Assembly: GCA_029339195.1 (NCBI GenBank)
Contig: JAPTJF010000063.1
Span: forward strand, 62,001-126,000
Length of the DNA stretch: 64,000 bases
DNA from: Micractinium sp. NFX-FRZ
Lineage: Eukaryota > Chlorophyta > Trebouxiophyceae > Chlorellales > Chlorellaceae
Reading direction: 5' to 3'
Positions 24,177 through 36,328 of this stretch are shown here, piece after piece; position 1 is the stretch's first letter, and the number at the start of each line of letters is the position of its first letter. The notes beneath the pieces were generated by a model, which saw only the letters and a program-made list of their open reading frames with translations, was not told where the DNA came from and ran no database searches. The translations under genes were made by a program, and so were the position numbers.

Positions 24177-27100
24177 ATGGATGAGCGCTGTGAGGACGAG
24201 AACGTCCCACAGCCCGCCGCGGCTACTGGACTCAAGCCGGTGCTGGGTGTGAAGCGCCGGCCAGCGTTTAGTGCTCCTGCGTTTATCAAGAAACCCGCGG
24301 CAGGGGCGGGCGCCCTGCCCGTCAAGCCCAAGCCAGGAGCCGCTGCCGCGCCCCGCCCAGCTGCCGCTGCCGCTGCCACCGGCCCCGCCGCGCAGCCGGC
24401 CGGCGATGCGCGCTACTTCTCCTGCCTCTACTGCAAGTGGCAGCCCTCCAAGAAACTGCGCAAGAACAAGAGCTTTGCGGATGGCATTCTGGAGGTGGCG
24501 GTGGACACAAAGAAGGCGGTGAGTGTGTGCGTGGGGTGCTAGTGTCGGTGGGCGGGAACAGCTGCCGTCAGCTTGCGCCAGCCCTCGACCACCACAGCGC
24601 TGCCCTGCCGCCTCGCAGCGGCACACACTTGCCCACCTTTCTTTCGGGCACATCTTAGCACCCAGCACCCACGTTGGCTCTGTGCCACAGCTGCACGCCT
24701 CCTGCACCTGGCCTGGCCACCGCAAACCCCGCCCAGCACCCAGCAATGCCACCGCACCACGGATCGCCCCTACTTACTTGCACCGCAACCTGACCGCTCG
24801 CCACCCGCAGACGCTGCTGGATGCTGAGGGCAAGCAGGTCAGCGCTTCGGTGCTGCGTGGCGTCAATGTGGAGAAGATGGGTGCTGGCTCTAACGTGGTG
24901 GTGGGCAACTGGGAGGTGAGGCCGGTTTGAAATGTTTGATTATGGTGGCTGTCGATATGGGAATTTGTGTGTGGGCAAGGGTTGTGAGGCAGGAGTCGGC
25001 CCCTTGAAGTCGCGGTGGGGGTGGGCAACTGTGGGGTGGGTGCAGTGATGAGGGAAACAACGTTGTGGGTGCTGGTATCAGCGTGGCGGTCGGCGATTGG
25101 TGGGTGGAGTGGCGACGTTGGGGCGCTGGGACGATGCAGGTGCATGAGGGTGAGCGAGTGCGGGAGGTATTGCCACACTGCACAGTGGATGTATCACCCC
25201 GGGCCCTGCTGTAGCTGCCGTCATTAGGTCTCTCGCTTTCTGCCTGCTCTGCTGCCAAACCATATCCCCCTGCCACCAAACCATGTCCCCCCTGTCTCCT
25301 CCCGTCCCCCCGTCTGGTTGCCAGGTGGAGGTGGAGGAGGCCATGGATGCAGAGAAGTTCAAGTGAGCAGGCCCTGCTCCCTCAACTTTCTGTGATTTGT
25401 ACTTGGGCGTTGCCAGGCAGACGAAGGCGGGGTGCCTTGTGGTGCCTGCAGCTCAATGTCCCAAGGCCGCCCCTCCTGCTCGACGCCTGCCCGCCCTCCC
25501 GCCTGCCTGCCTGCCCTGCCTGGCCTGCCCTGCCTGCCTTCCTGCAGGAGCGGCGAGGCCTTCATGAAGCCCAGCGCCTCAGCCGTGGCAGCCGTGCTGG
25601 CGGCAGCTCCCGCTGCAGCCGGCTCCTTCAGGCCGCCCGGCACCGGCGGCTTCCGCCCGCCGGGCGGCGGCGGCTTCAAACGCCCCGGTGGGGCGGGCGG
25701 CGGCGCCGGCGGCTCAGCAGCAGCGGCAGCTGCGGCGGCAGCGGCGGCGGGCGAGCCACCCAAGGCGTTTGCGCTGCATGACCCCACAGCTGAGGGGGCC
25801 ATCATTCTGAATGTGGCGCAGTGGGCGGGCGGCAAGGGGATGCTGGCACCAGGGCGCCCCGTCAGCCCAGTCGTGGTGGACCCATACATTGCACGCCACC
25901 TGCGGCCCCACCAGGTGGGTGGGAATTGCGTGCACGGGCAGGGTGGGGGGTATGCGGGGGGTGGGCACAGTGCGTTGCGTTGTTGTTGCCAGGATCAGGG
26001 TCCTGCCATGCCTGCGTCTGGCAGCGCAACAGCCTGCAGTGTTGTGCCGGGTACAGCCGCCCTTCCCACCCCCTGGCTTGCCGGCCCCAGTGGGTGGTGT
26101 GCACTTGGAATAGTGAGGCCACGCAAGGGACTACTTTACCCTGTCACGCCCAGCAACCTTCTTCGAATTGCCACTGCTTCCGCTGCTCTCGCTCTCTCTC
26201 TCTGTGCAGGTGGAGGGCGTGCGCTTCCTGTATGAGACCACCCAGGAGCTGCGCGCCCCCGGCATGCACGGCTGCATCCTGGCCGACGAAATGGTGGGGC
26301 AGCAGGGGAGGGATGCATAATGGGTGCACAGGGGAGGTGGGTGGTGCCTGCAGAGGCTCTGCAGTGACGGCTGCTGCTGTGGGCTGGTGCTGTGGGCGGC
26401 GGCTTTGCTACCGAGGGTGGGGTACCTGCGCTAGCCAACATTGCTGCTGCGACCCGGCATCACCTGGCAGCAGACGCGAGCCGAGAATGGGTGCTGGCGC
26501 TTGGCGGCCTTCTCAGCTGCCAGGCAGCCACCCCAGTTTGGGTCTGCTCCACCAGCATACCTGTATCCCCTGGCCTGCCTGCCCATGTGTATGCCGCAGG
26601 GCCTGGGCAAGACGCTGCAGGTGCTGGCGCTGCTGTGGACGCTGCTGAAGCAGGGGCCTGAGGTGAGCTTTGGGTCCTTGCAGGGGACCACACACCCGCA
26701 AGGCCCCCCTGCTGTGCCTGGCCGTGGCTGTCACCGCTTGCTTGCCTTCTGCCTGCGCCCTACTTAACCGCCGCTTCCCCCATGTTCCCCATGCTTGGCG
26801 CAGGGCCGCCCCGCTGTGCGCAAGGCTATGGTGGTTACGCCTTCCTCGCTCTGCGAGAACTGGGCGGACGAGGCGCGCAAGTGGCTGGGGGTGGAGCGCA
26901 TGAAGGTTATGGTGCTGGCGCCCGGACCAGACGGCAAGCAGCAGGTGAGGCAGGGGGCAGTGGGGGTTGTGGGAGCGGGAGAGGCTGCTGCGGGTGGGCG
27001 GCTGTTGATGTTGGGGAGGGTGGCAGGCAGGCAGGGGGATGCAGTTGTTTGGGGAGTTGCGCAGTGCCCTTCGGGTGCCGTGCTGCAATGCACATTTCCT

Positions 27101-30100
27101 GCCGGCCCCCCACCCTTCCTGGTCTCCCCGTCTCACCGCCTACTAAGCGAACAGGTGGCGGGCTTCAAGCACGGCTTGGTGCGCCACTAGGCAGTCCCTC
27201 CTTTGATGATCGCACAAGTCTGCCCTCCAACTTCCATCAACACAGGTGGTGGACTTCAAGCACGGGTCGGTGCACCGTGTGGTGGTGGTGAGCTACGAGA
27301 CGCTGCGCAAGCACGCCGCTGAGCTGGCGGGCACAGTGGACCTGCTGGTGTGCGACGAGGGGCACAGGTGGGGTGGGGTGCATGTTATGCTTATTAAGCG
27401 ATGCCGTTTGTTGCCACCTGTTGGCAGTGGAAACAGTCTGGCCTGTGACGTGGGAGGGTCCTGCGAGTGGTGGCCGAGGTAGGTGTGTGGCGCTCGGGCC
27501 GGTCAGGTGTCGTCTGCTGTGTTTGCTTGCCGAGGCTGTGCCAGTCAGCCTGAATGCCGCCCCTTCCCAAGTCACCCAATCTTGGCTGCTGCTGCCTCCC
27601 TGGCAGGCTGAAGTCGGCTCAGGGCAACAAGACCATCTCTTCCCTCACCAGCCTCAACTGCCGCCGCCGCGTGCTGCTCACCGGCACACCCATCCAAAAC
27701 GGTGCGCCTGCCGCCACTGGGGCTGGCATGCAGAGTGCGTGTGCCGCTGGTCCTGCGGCCGCTGTGGTTGCTGAGCGCGCTGTGGTGAGGTTGTCCGTTG
27801 CAATGATGTCTCCCACCCAGTGTGCTGCTTGCTCAACTCTGTCGTCTGCCCCTTTGTCCTATCCTCCGCCTTATTGCCGCCCCCACTCTGCGACTCCCCC
27901 AGACCTCACCGAGTTCTTCGCCATGTGAGCCGCACAAGACTTGCTGCCTGTATAGTGTCAGCCTGGATAGGCCAGCCAGCTTTCGTGATCGCTGCGGGCA
28001 GTCGGACCGTGCACCCCTGTGTTTCTTGCAAGCGGACAGCATGCCTCCCTGCTCCCCGCTTGCGTGCCTGCATGCCTGCAGTTTGACGTGCTGAACTGTG
28101 TGGTTGGCTGTTGCTGCTGCTGCAGGGTCAACTTTGTGAACCCCGACTCTCTGGGCAGCCTGCCCACTTTTGAGCGCGTGCTTGCGGCGCCCATCAACCG
28201 CTCGCGGGACCGCAACGCCAGCGACAAGGAGAAGGAGCTGGGGGCGGCACGGTCAGCGTGAGTGTGGGCATGGGGGCGCCCTGGGATGGTTGGGTCAGTT
28301 TTAATGCTGGCTAGGAGTTGGGGCGGGGAGGTTTGACGTGGGTTCCCTATAGCCTCTTGTGCCTGGCATGGGAGCCGCTGTGGCTGGCATGTACCCCACG
28401 TCATGCTAAGCTGGTCTGTGGCCAATCTTGGCAGTCCCACGCCCACCTGCCCCTGCCTGCCCTGCCCTGCTGCCACAACCCTCTGCAGTGAGCTGTCCCG
28501 CCGTGTGGAGCAGTTTGTGCTGCGGCGCACGCGCGAGGTCAACGCCCGGTACCTGCCTCCCCTCACCAGCATGGTCGTCTTCTGCCGGTGGGTGGGTGGG
28601 CCGGGTCACCCGCAGGTGCCAAGAACAGGGCAGAACTAAAACTGGGTTGCGCTGCCTCAATCAGCCTCTGTGTGCAGCCTGCCTATGGCTGGGCAGTGCA
28701 CCTCCCTGCCTGTGGGGCCCCCTGCCTGCCCGCTGGGTGAGTCAGCTCAGCTCAGCTGCCTTCAAACTCACTCCAACCATCCGACCCCACTGGGCGCTGC
28801 CTTTCAACACAAGCTCTCCACACGACCCCCTCCTGCGCGCTGCAGCCCCACGGAGCAGCAGCTGCAGGTGTACAGCCAGGTGCTGGGCTCCTCCAGCGTG
28901 CGCCGCATGCTGGCCCCCTCGGGCGCAGATTTTGGGGACCAGGTGGGGGCGGGGCGGGGGGCTCCTGTGTGCTGCGGCTGTTGAGGTGGGGGCGGGGCGG
29001 GGGGCTCCTGTGTGCTGTGGCTGTTGAGGTGGGGCTTCCCTGTGTGCTGTTGAGGTTGGGCGGGGCAGGGCACCTTGTAATGACGGCGCATGGCAGAATT
29101 CTGGTCAGTGCTACAGTAGGCTGGATTTGACGCTGCAAGTGCTCCGCGATGCTACGCGCGGTAATGTTGCTGGGAGGGGAAGGTGCCCGCTGCTGGAGCT
29201 GCTCAGTGCCCGCCCAGCTTCCTAACCTCCTCTTCCCCGCCCCGCTGTCCTGCCTTCCCACATCGCCAGGCTCTGTCCGTGCTCACCAACCTGCGCAAGA
29301 TCTGCAACCACCCGGTGCTCTACGTGCCCAAGGCAGAGAGCGGCGGCGGCGGGGGCGAGGGGGCACCGGAGGACGATGAGGGCGCTGGTGCAGGGGCCCT
29401 GCAGGAATTTGATCCTGACCAGTCCGGTGGGTGAGAATGGGAGGATGGGAGCATGGGGACGCCGGGTGACCATAAAGGTCGGCGCAGTACGCCTGTACTG
29501 CGGCGTGCGCCATATGGAAAGCGGTTGATATGCGGGTTGGGATGCCAGGAGGAAGCAGCGCAGCCATGCCGAGGCCCGTACTTGCTTTAGAAGGGGTGAG
29601 AGAACAAGACGATGACACAGCAGCCTGGGCGCTGTGTCCACACAGCATGCGGATGCCTGCTCCAACCGCCCGCGTCTGCCGCACCATGCTTCCCCCCTTG
29701 CCTTGCTCCCCCCAGGCAAGATGGCGACGCTGAGGGTGCTGCTGCACGAGTCTCTGAACGTGGCGGGGGACCGCGTGGTGGTGGTCAGCCAGTCAACGGC
29801 GGCGCTGGATCTGGTGCAGGTGGGCAGAGGAGAGTGGTAAGGGCTGGGGTGGGCAGCATGTGGACAGCAGTAGGGGCAGGCCGGCATGAGCGCAGGCAGG
29901 TTGGCGCTTCAGAAGCTGCGAAGTTGCACTGCCATGAGCTGCCCGCCCTGCACACCATGCCTGCACTGCCCTGCTGCCCGCCATCCCGCCTGCAGAAGCT
30001 GTGCGACCAGTACACGTGGCAGACGGTGCGCATCGACGGCAGCACAGATGTGACCAAGCGCCAGGTGCGGGGAGTAGCGTGGCGAGAGGAGGATGCATGT

Positions 30101-32645
30101 GCTTGTTCCAGGACCTGGCAGCACGCTTAGCCCTAGGACAGAGACAAATTGGGAGAGGCGGCGGGAGCCTCAGAGACCTCGCAGTATAGCTCGGGTGGCG
30201 ACCCACTGGGTTTCTGTGGTTTGCAAGGAGGTGGGTGCAGGAGAAATTGCACTCCTGACGGACATGCTGCTTCCTGTGGGTGCACCAAGTCCAGTGCACG
30301 CACTTCTCACTCACGTGCTCCTGCCGCTCCGTGTGCTCTGCTGTGCCTGCAGGACGTGGTGAACTCCTTCAACCGCTACAATGTCGGCCAGGTGGGCCCA
30401 GGGGGATGCCCTGGGGCTGCCGCCCCTTTGCTGCCAGACTAGAGCAGCCTCCTGGAGTCAGAGCAAAGGGTCCTCCTGCTGTGCAACCAGAGCATCGTGC
30501 TGTGACGCCCCTTGCAAGGTACCTGCCACTGAGGAGGACGTGAGGTTGCTTCGTGATTGGCCGGCGGCCCTGCTGACACTGACCCACTTGCCGCTGGCGG
30601 TGCTGTGCCGTGCCCGCAGGTCTTCCTGCTCAGCACTACCGCCGGCGGGGCGGGACTGAACCTGACTGGGGCCAACCGCCTGGTACTGCTGGACAGGTGT
30701 GATGCTGCACGGTGGTACTGCATTGTGACAGCATTCTGTGCCGGCAGCAGCATACATTATGCTCTTGCACTGATGCTCTGAGGCAGCCGAGGTTTAAAAT
30801 GCCTTCAAATCCCCACTGCATGCCTGTCTGCCTCCCAGATCCTCCCTCCCCTTGTGCCATCATGCCCACAGCTGAGGAGAAGGACCCGCACTCGCACACG
30901 ACCCTTATCCTGCCAACAAGCGCGATTCCCTGCCTTCCTGCTTCCATAGACAGTACACTGCCGCAACGCGCCTCCAAGCACCGTGCCAGTCTGACACCTG
31001 CCCTTCCTGCCCCTTTTGCTGCAGCCACTGGAACCCGGCGATGGACCTGCAGGCCATGGCGCGCGTGTGGCGCGACGGCCAGCGCAAGCCCTGCGTCATC
31101 TACCGCCTGCTCACCACGGGTGGGTGGGGGCGGGCGCTGGGTAGTCGTGAGCGCTGTGGGGGATGCTGTGGTGCAGGGCCTGGCCTGTGCAAGATGGACC
31201 CTTCGAGTGCAGTGCGTGAGGTGCGTTAGCGTGCGCCAGCCTGCCCCATCTGTCTCCGTACTCAGCCTGCCCCTCTGCTTCGCACCCCGTGGAGTTGAAA
31301 TGTAATTGAATGATTGACTCAGCGCCAGGCCTGCCCACACCGCTGCACCCTTCCTGAGGATTCTTAATTGTGGCAGCAGCACATGCCAGTACAGAAACTC
31401 ACCCACCCTGCCCTCCTGCCCGCCCTCTGCCGCCAACCCCACCTCCTCTGCTGCTTCCCAGGCACCGTGGACGAGAAGATGTGGCAGCGCCAGCTGAAGA
31501 AGAACGACATTGCTGCCTCAATGATGGGCGGCGGGGGAGGGGGCGGGGCGGGCGGCGGCGGCGCCCCCAAGAAGCAGGCGGGCGGCAAGTTCAGGTGGGG
31601 GCGGGCAGGCGCCAGGGCTGGGCCTCCAGGGCGGGTGCTCGTTGTTGAGAGTGGTGGCATTGGGCGTGGGACCCGCAGTGACGATGATTTGGACCCCCAT
31701 CTGCTCTGCATGGACCCCCATCTGCTCTGCATGTCAGGACTGGTTACCACAGATGCAATGCACAAAAGGGCCGCCTTTCTCGGCTGCTTACACCCTCTCT
31801 ACACCCCCCCTGGGTACACCCCTCTTCGTGCTCCTACTGCCCTGCAGCAAGGAAGAGCTGGCCCAGCTGTTCAAGCTGCGCACCAACACCAAGTGCGACA
31901 CGGCAGAGATCCTGAAAGAGGCGGCGGGCAAAGCACGGGCGGCTGCGGCGGCCGCCGGCGGAGTGGCCGCGGCGCAGCGCCTGAAGCAGCAGCGGATGAG
32001 AAAGCGGCAGGTTTTGGATGAGGATGACGAGGAGGAGGAGGAGGAGGGGCTGGGGCAGCAGGAGGAGGACCCAGCGGTGGCAGCCGCCATGGCAGCGGCA
32101 GCAGAATTCCAGGTGGGTGGGCAGGTGTAGGTGGGTGGGTGGGTGGCACAGGGTCGCCTTGCGCTGTGCACGGGGCTTGCGGGCAGCTGCTCCTGAGAGC
32201 CTTGCTGCCCTGCAAAGGCCTGCCTGCTGCTGCCTGGTCTCCTGACCGCCGTCCGGCCTGACTCCGCCCGGCCTGACTGCCGCTGCCTGGTCTCCTGCCT
32301 GCCGCTGCCTGGTCTCCTGCTCGGACTGCCTGCCTGCTGTGTAAGTAAACACGCTCCAGCTCCTACCCGCTGCAGGACGTGAGCGCCGCCTGCACCGACG
32401 CGCCGCTGTGTGCGGCCATCGCTGCGGGACATGTCACCTTTGTGCACCAGGACAAGCAGCAGCAGATCCAGCAGCAGCCGCCGCCGGCAGAGCAGCAAGA
32501 AGAGCAGGCACAGCAGCAGGCGGTGGCAGGGAGGCCTGGAGCAGAGCAGCAGCAGCAGCAGCAGCAGGAGGCAGCAGGAGGGGGCGTGGCACCAGCGGCC
32601 TTTGGGGAGGGGAGTGATGAGCTGGAACTGTTGGAGGATGAGTAG
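24177..32645 (+). CDS. RAD54B: RAD54B-type SNF2 DNA translocase
   Basis: SNF2 ATPase that would act with RAD51 in homologous recombination in the nucleus. The N-terminal part (24410-24920) reads [31 protein letters not shown] and [12 protein letters not shown], matching the small N-terminal domain of RAD54B (DUF2439/ZGRF1-type), which RAD54 lacks. The ATPase follows: [11 protein letters not shown] and VEGVRFLYE, Walker A DEMGLGKT (split by an intron, 26290-26598), DEGH at 27354-27365, [55 protein letters not shown], motif [13 protein letters not shown] and [15 protein letters not shown]. An acidic and Gln-rich tail ends at the TAG at 32643-32645. The in-frame ATG at 24102 is an alternative start that would add 25 residues. 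A Gly/Pro/Ala-rich linker separates the two parts. All helicase motifs are intact. A TGTAA lies at 32881. Confidence 0.88.
27151..27190 (+). repeat. Decayed copy of a RAD54B exon start inside its intron
   Basis: The true exon starts after the AG near 27246 and reads [12 protein letters not shown]. About 91 bp upstream an acceptor-like aacaggtgg and 35 more bases are repeated with about 80 percent identity (sharing acttcaagcacgg as gcttcaagcacgg). The copy runs into a TAG after RH, so its use would truncate the protein. Confidence 0.85.
28936..29060. repeat. Tandem repeat of a RAD54B exon-end/donor region
   Basis: The donor region after GADFGDQ (ccaggtgggggcggggcg) is followed by a second copy of the 48-bp unit containing cggggggctcctgtgtgctg and a third, shortened copy. 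The donor-like ggtgggg is kept in each. Confidence 0.85.
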
Positions 32646-33492
32646 AGGAGGAGGAGAGAGAGTATGTGAGAGCGGTTAATTTCTTAGAGCTGATGTGTCG
32701 TGCCACGAGCCATTTCAGCCCAGACAGTGAGGCCAAGAGAGCCCATAATTCTTTTGCCAGAGCGCCATTTGATTCTCCTGTGCGACCACACCTGCTCTGC
32801 CATAACCTCTACTCCCTGTACCTGTCCACTATAATGTACTATACAGTGTCCCGCCCCCACCTGTCCCACGCTTGTGCACCTGTAAACCCGGCGGCATGCG
32901 GTTCGTTCACAGGAATTGTCAACAGATCAGAGGAAGCAAGGGGGAGTTGAGCAGGGCAGACTGCTGAGGGGACTGGGGCCCCGGGAATAAAAGAGGCAAT
33001 GCAGGCTGAGGGACGGTGCACACCAAATAACAACGGACAAACAAAAGGGCGGGGGCAGCAGCAGGGGAGGGAGAGCGGGGGGGGTGGCGGAGGATGCGGA
33101 CAGGAGAGGGGGGTGGAAGAGGGAGTACATGGCTTGCGGTTCGGGAGGAGCAGACTGCTGGGGCGGCCCCGCTGAAGCCCCCGGCGTGCTCTGCTGGCGC
33201 GTGCCTGGGGGGGCCGCCCCTCCTCCCTTAGTATACAAAATCGGGCACAAGCGCGCAACGCACGGCGCAAAAAACGAATGGGGGTGGACCGTGTACACAC
33301 AACACACACGCACATGGCTGGGGGGGCAGGGCACGGCTCGGCCCCACCAGCGGCACAAGGCAGGGCAGGCAGGGACCAAACAGCACACCCTTGGTCAACT
33401 CAAAACACGGGGTGCAGGGGCGGCTGCTGGCTGCGTGCCACTGCATTGCAGGGCCAACAGGGCGGCCCTGAGGCACCCACCGCCAGGGCGCG
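32646..33492. other. Convergent 3' region between RAD54B and the GNAT gene
   Basis: The two genes are transcribed towards each other, so this should hold both 3' UTRs. No coding sequence with recognisable content was seen. G-rich runs lie at about 33050-33110. Confidence 0.5.
32881..32885 (+). terminator. TGTAA polyadenylation-type motif after RAD54B
   Basis: TGTAA lies 235 bp after the RAD54B stop, a normal distance for a green-algal 3' UTR. Usage is inferred. Confidence 0.55.
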
Positions 33493-35161
33493 CTACCGCC
33501 GGCGTGGGCCGCCAGATGCGGCTGCCAGGCTGCGTGCCAGCTTGGACTGGTAGGCCACCCCCCGGATGCCATCTGGGTCAGCCACAAAGCCAAGCTTCTC
33601 GTAAAGAGACACGACATTGGGCTCTGCACGTCAAAGAGGGGCACAGAACCGGCCAGGGGCGCCCAGAGGGTGGTCAGCAATGGTGCTCAGAGGGTGGCCG
33701 AGGCAGCAAAGGCGAGAGCTGGACAAGGCGAGCGCCTGTGAGGGTACGGGCATGAGGAGGGTACCTGAGGAGGGCACCTGCCGCCCCAGTCGAGCCCCTG
33801 CGCCACACCTTGTGGGTTCGAAGCAGGCGCGCCTGGCCGGCTCCCCCCTCCCTTGGCAGACCCTGCCCACCCTGGAGCTGCCCCCGTGCTGCCCCAGAGG
33901 TGCCACCGAAGACCTCTCATCATTGATGCGCACAGCTCATGCCCCTCGCCCTGCTCACCAGCATACAGCGTGATGGTTGCAATCCCGTCTGTCACCAGGC
34001 TGGCCGTCAGCCGCTCTATGAGCGCGCGCCCTAGGCCGCCGCGCTGCCAGGCTGGCGCCACCGCCACGTCCCAGATCACAGCGCTCAGCGCGCCGTCTGA
34101 CGTGGCGCGCGCAAACCCCAGCAGCGCCCCCTCCTTGGCCAGCCGGCTCTTGCGCGCTGCCCGGATCCAGATCGTGCGGTACGTGTTGCCCAGAGCCATC
34201 TGCAGGCGGGCGGGGTCGCGGCGGGGGAAGCCCACCTGTGCAGGAGGCGGGCGGGCAGGAGGTGAGGTGCAGTGAGGTGAGGCGCAGTGGGGCAGGCAGG
34301 AGGAGAGCCCACTCGTGTTCCGCTCACATCCTGTCCCTCCCTGACGCACCCCATTCCAAACAAGTTGGCACCAACTGCGCAGCGCATACGCCCCCACTCC
34401 ACCAACCACTCTGCCGGTTCTCTTGTGAGGGCCCCTCATGTGCCCACCTTCTCAAACAGGTTGTTGAGCTCGGCAATGTCCACGCCCTCTGCTCCCCACA
34501 CAAACTCCACGCCGCCGTTCAGGAACTCGTCGTCGCTCTTGCTGCAGACGTGTGCGTGGGGGGGGAGCGCCGGGTAGAGGAAGGCACTCACACCAGCAAA
34601 CAAAAACCCAGCTGTTCAGGCAGAGGTGCACCCAGGCGGCGGTCTGCCACCACCGAGGGGGCACGCGCTGCCTTGCAACACCCCTAAGATGCCTGCTTCG
34701 GCACGCCCCACCCACTGCACAGCCGCCGCACAGGCGCCAGTGCCGCCGCACCTACCTGATGGGGGGCGGCGGCAGGTGCTGCTCTAAGCTGCCTGCCATG
34801 AGCGACGGCTTCTGCGTGTTGATGCCATCGCTGACGCCCAGGGCAGCTGCATGGCAGACGGCAAGGGTAAGGTGTCAAGGCAGGAGGTGTGGGCGTAGCG
34901 GCGCTGCGGGCGGGGCGCTGGCAGCGGGAGCGGCGGCAGGCGGGAGAGCGGCGGCAGCCCAATGGGCGCGCGGACTGGGTTGGTGAGCGATCAGGCGCTG
35001 CCAATCTGACCTCCTGGAAAGCGACCTGAGAAGCGCAGCTTGGGCTTGCCCAGTGGAGGTGGAGGTGACCTAGGAGGGTGGAGGGGCGCTGGTGGAGTCC
35101 GGAGCAGGGCAGAGCCGCGCAGCTGCGCCGAGCAACTGAGCGGTCGCGTTGCCGTGATCAT
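33493..35161 (-). CDS. Plastid GNAT-family N-acetyltransferase
   Basis: Five exons (35161-35011, 34846-34756, 34541-34448, 34235-33959, 33623-33493) join in phase to 247 residues. The N-terminus from MITATRPLSCS is rich in Ser, Arg, Pro and Leu without acids, like a chloroplast transit peptide. The GNAT fold is clear: DEFLNGGVEFVWG, LGNTYRTIWIRA, LLGFARATSDGALSAVIWDV, the acetyl-CoA loop QRGGLGRALIERL, and NVVSLYEKLGFVADPDGIRG. The DPDGIRG ending and IWDV strand match plant plastid acetyltransferases of the NSI/SNAT and GNAT1-3 group, which acetylate plastid protein N-termini, lysines and sometimes arylalkylamines such as serotonin. The exact substrate cannot be told. The start chosen is the Met that begins the transit-like segment; an upstream in-frame Met exists at about 35320. 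Convergent with RAD54B. Confidence 0.82.
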
Positions 35162-36328
35162 ATTGACAGAGCCCCGGCGGCAATGTGGCAGGCAGGCAGG
35201 GAAGCAAGAAGTGGGAGCAGCCCAGCTGGGGCCTGCGAAGCTCGGCGGCACTGAAATGCAAACCTGCGACGCAGGCGCTCGGATTGGGTGGTGCCAAGGC
35301 CCGAGTGAAGCCACCCCCACTGGCTCATCTCTGCTGCTGTGGCATGCTGTGGGCCGATGGCCCCGCCTGGGTTGACCTGATTCCGCAACTGCTGGCCGCT
35401 TGCACCCGGTTTTACTTGGTTATATCGACCCCACAAACGTTGCGGGGGGAGGTCAGCACCAGGAAGTCCTTGGGTGGGGGCCGCTGCAGGCCGGCCAGCG
35501 GCAGCCGCCACCTGCTGCCCACTCCACGTCGGCTGGCCTCTCGGGCACCTGCAAAACCCATGCCACATGAAAACCTGTACTTTTACTGCTCAAAGCAGCC
35601 ATCTGCATCAAGGATGCACTGCGCCATACCTGTTTGCACCGCTAGCGCCTTGCTTGCAATTGGCAATTGCCGCTTGTGAGCCAGCGTTCGCTGCCAGCAG
35701 GTGTGGCACAGCGCTGCGTTGTGCAACGGTGTAGGCAGTGCAGAGGAGGCATGCTGACGATCTGCTGTCAGGTTCACTGCCATGTGTTTGTTTCGGTCTC
35801 AGACTTGGTGTCAAGTGTGATGTGAGTGCGCGAGGGCAGTACGGCCAGTACACGCTCTCTTCACGCCCTGTTCAGCCCTGTTCAACACCGGAGTGGGCGC
35901 CCCTCCGCCGCCTGCAGGCACTCGCGTTAACGGATCAGGAGTGGCCTCTGACAAGCAAGCATGGTGAGCGTTACCTGCGAAGTGTCCGGTTCCAAGCATG
36001 TTAGTGGCTAGCTCAGCCTGCGCTGCCGCCGGCCGGAGGCCTTCATACGCTTGGCAATCCCCACTGAAACTAGATGCCGTATTGGTGCAGGGTTGCGGCC
36101 CATCCCAGCCTGCAGTCAGCCGGACCTACGACGTGCTGGACGAGCACAAGCCCTCCTTTACCACCTCTACAACTCTAACACCGGATCTCAAGGCGAGACG
36201 CGGGAGGGGGAGGAGGCGATACAGTGGAAGCTGCGGCCAGGGCCAGCTGCGCCGCCGCCAGCGCTGTCCCGCCCTGCGCCGCCGCTCCGCATCCCCATGC
36301 CCACCCCTGCCCCTGCTTTTCACTGCAG
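35162..36328. other. Divergent region between the GNAT gene and the acidic-protein gene
   Basis: Should contain the GNAT promoter and the 5' part of the acidic-protein gene. Plus-strand reading at 36110-36240 gives protein-like but ambiguous text in two frames (YDVLDEHKPSF or YHLYNSNTGSQGETREGEE), which could be a missing exon. An ATG abuts a GTGAGC donor at about 35962-35964 and would splice in phase 0 to 36329. The true start is not resolved. Confidence 0.35.

Noticed and set aside
33084..33755. Plus-strand open frame of 223 codons opposite the GNAT gene end
   Set aside because: It overlaps the confirmed GNAT last exon in antisense and has low-complexity Arg/Gly/Ala content.
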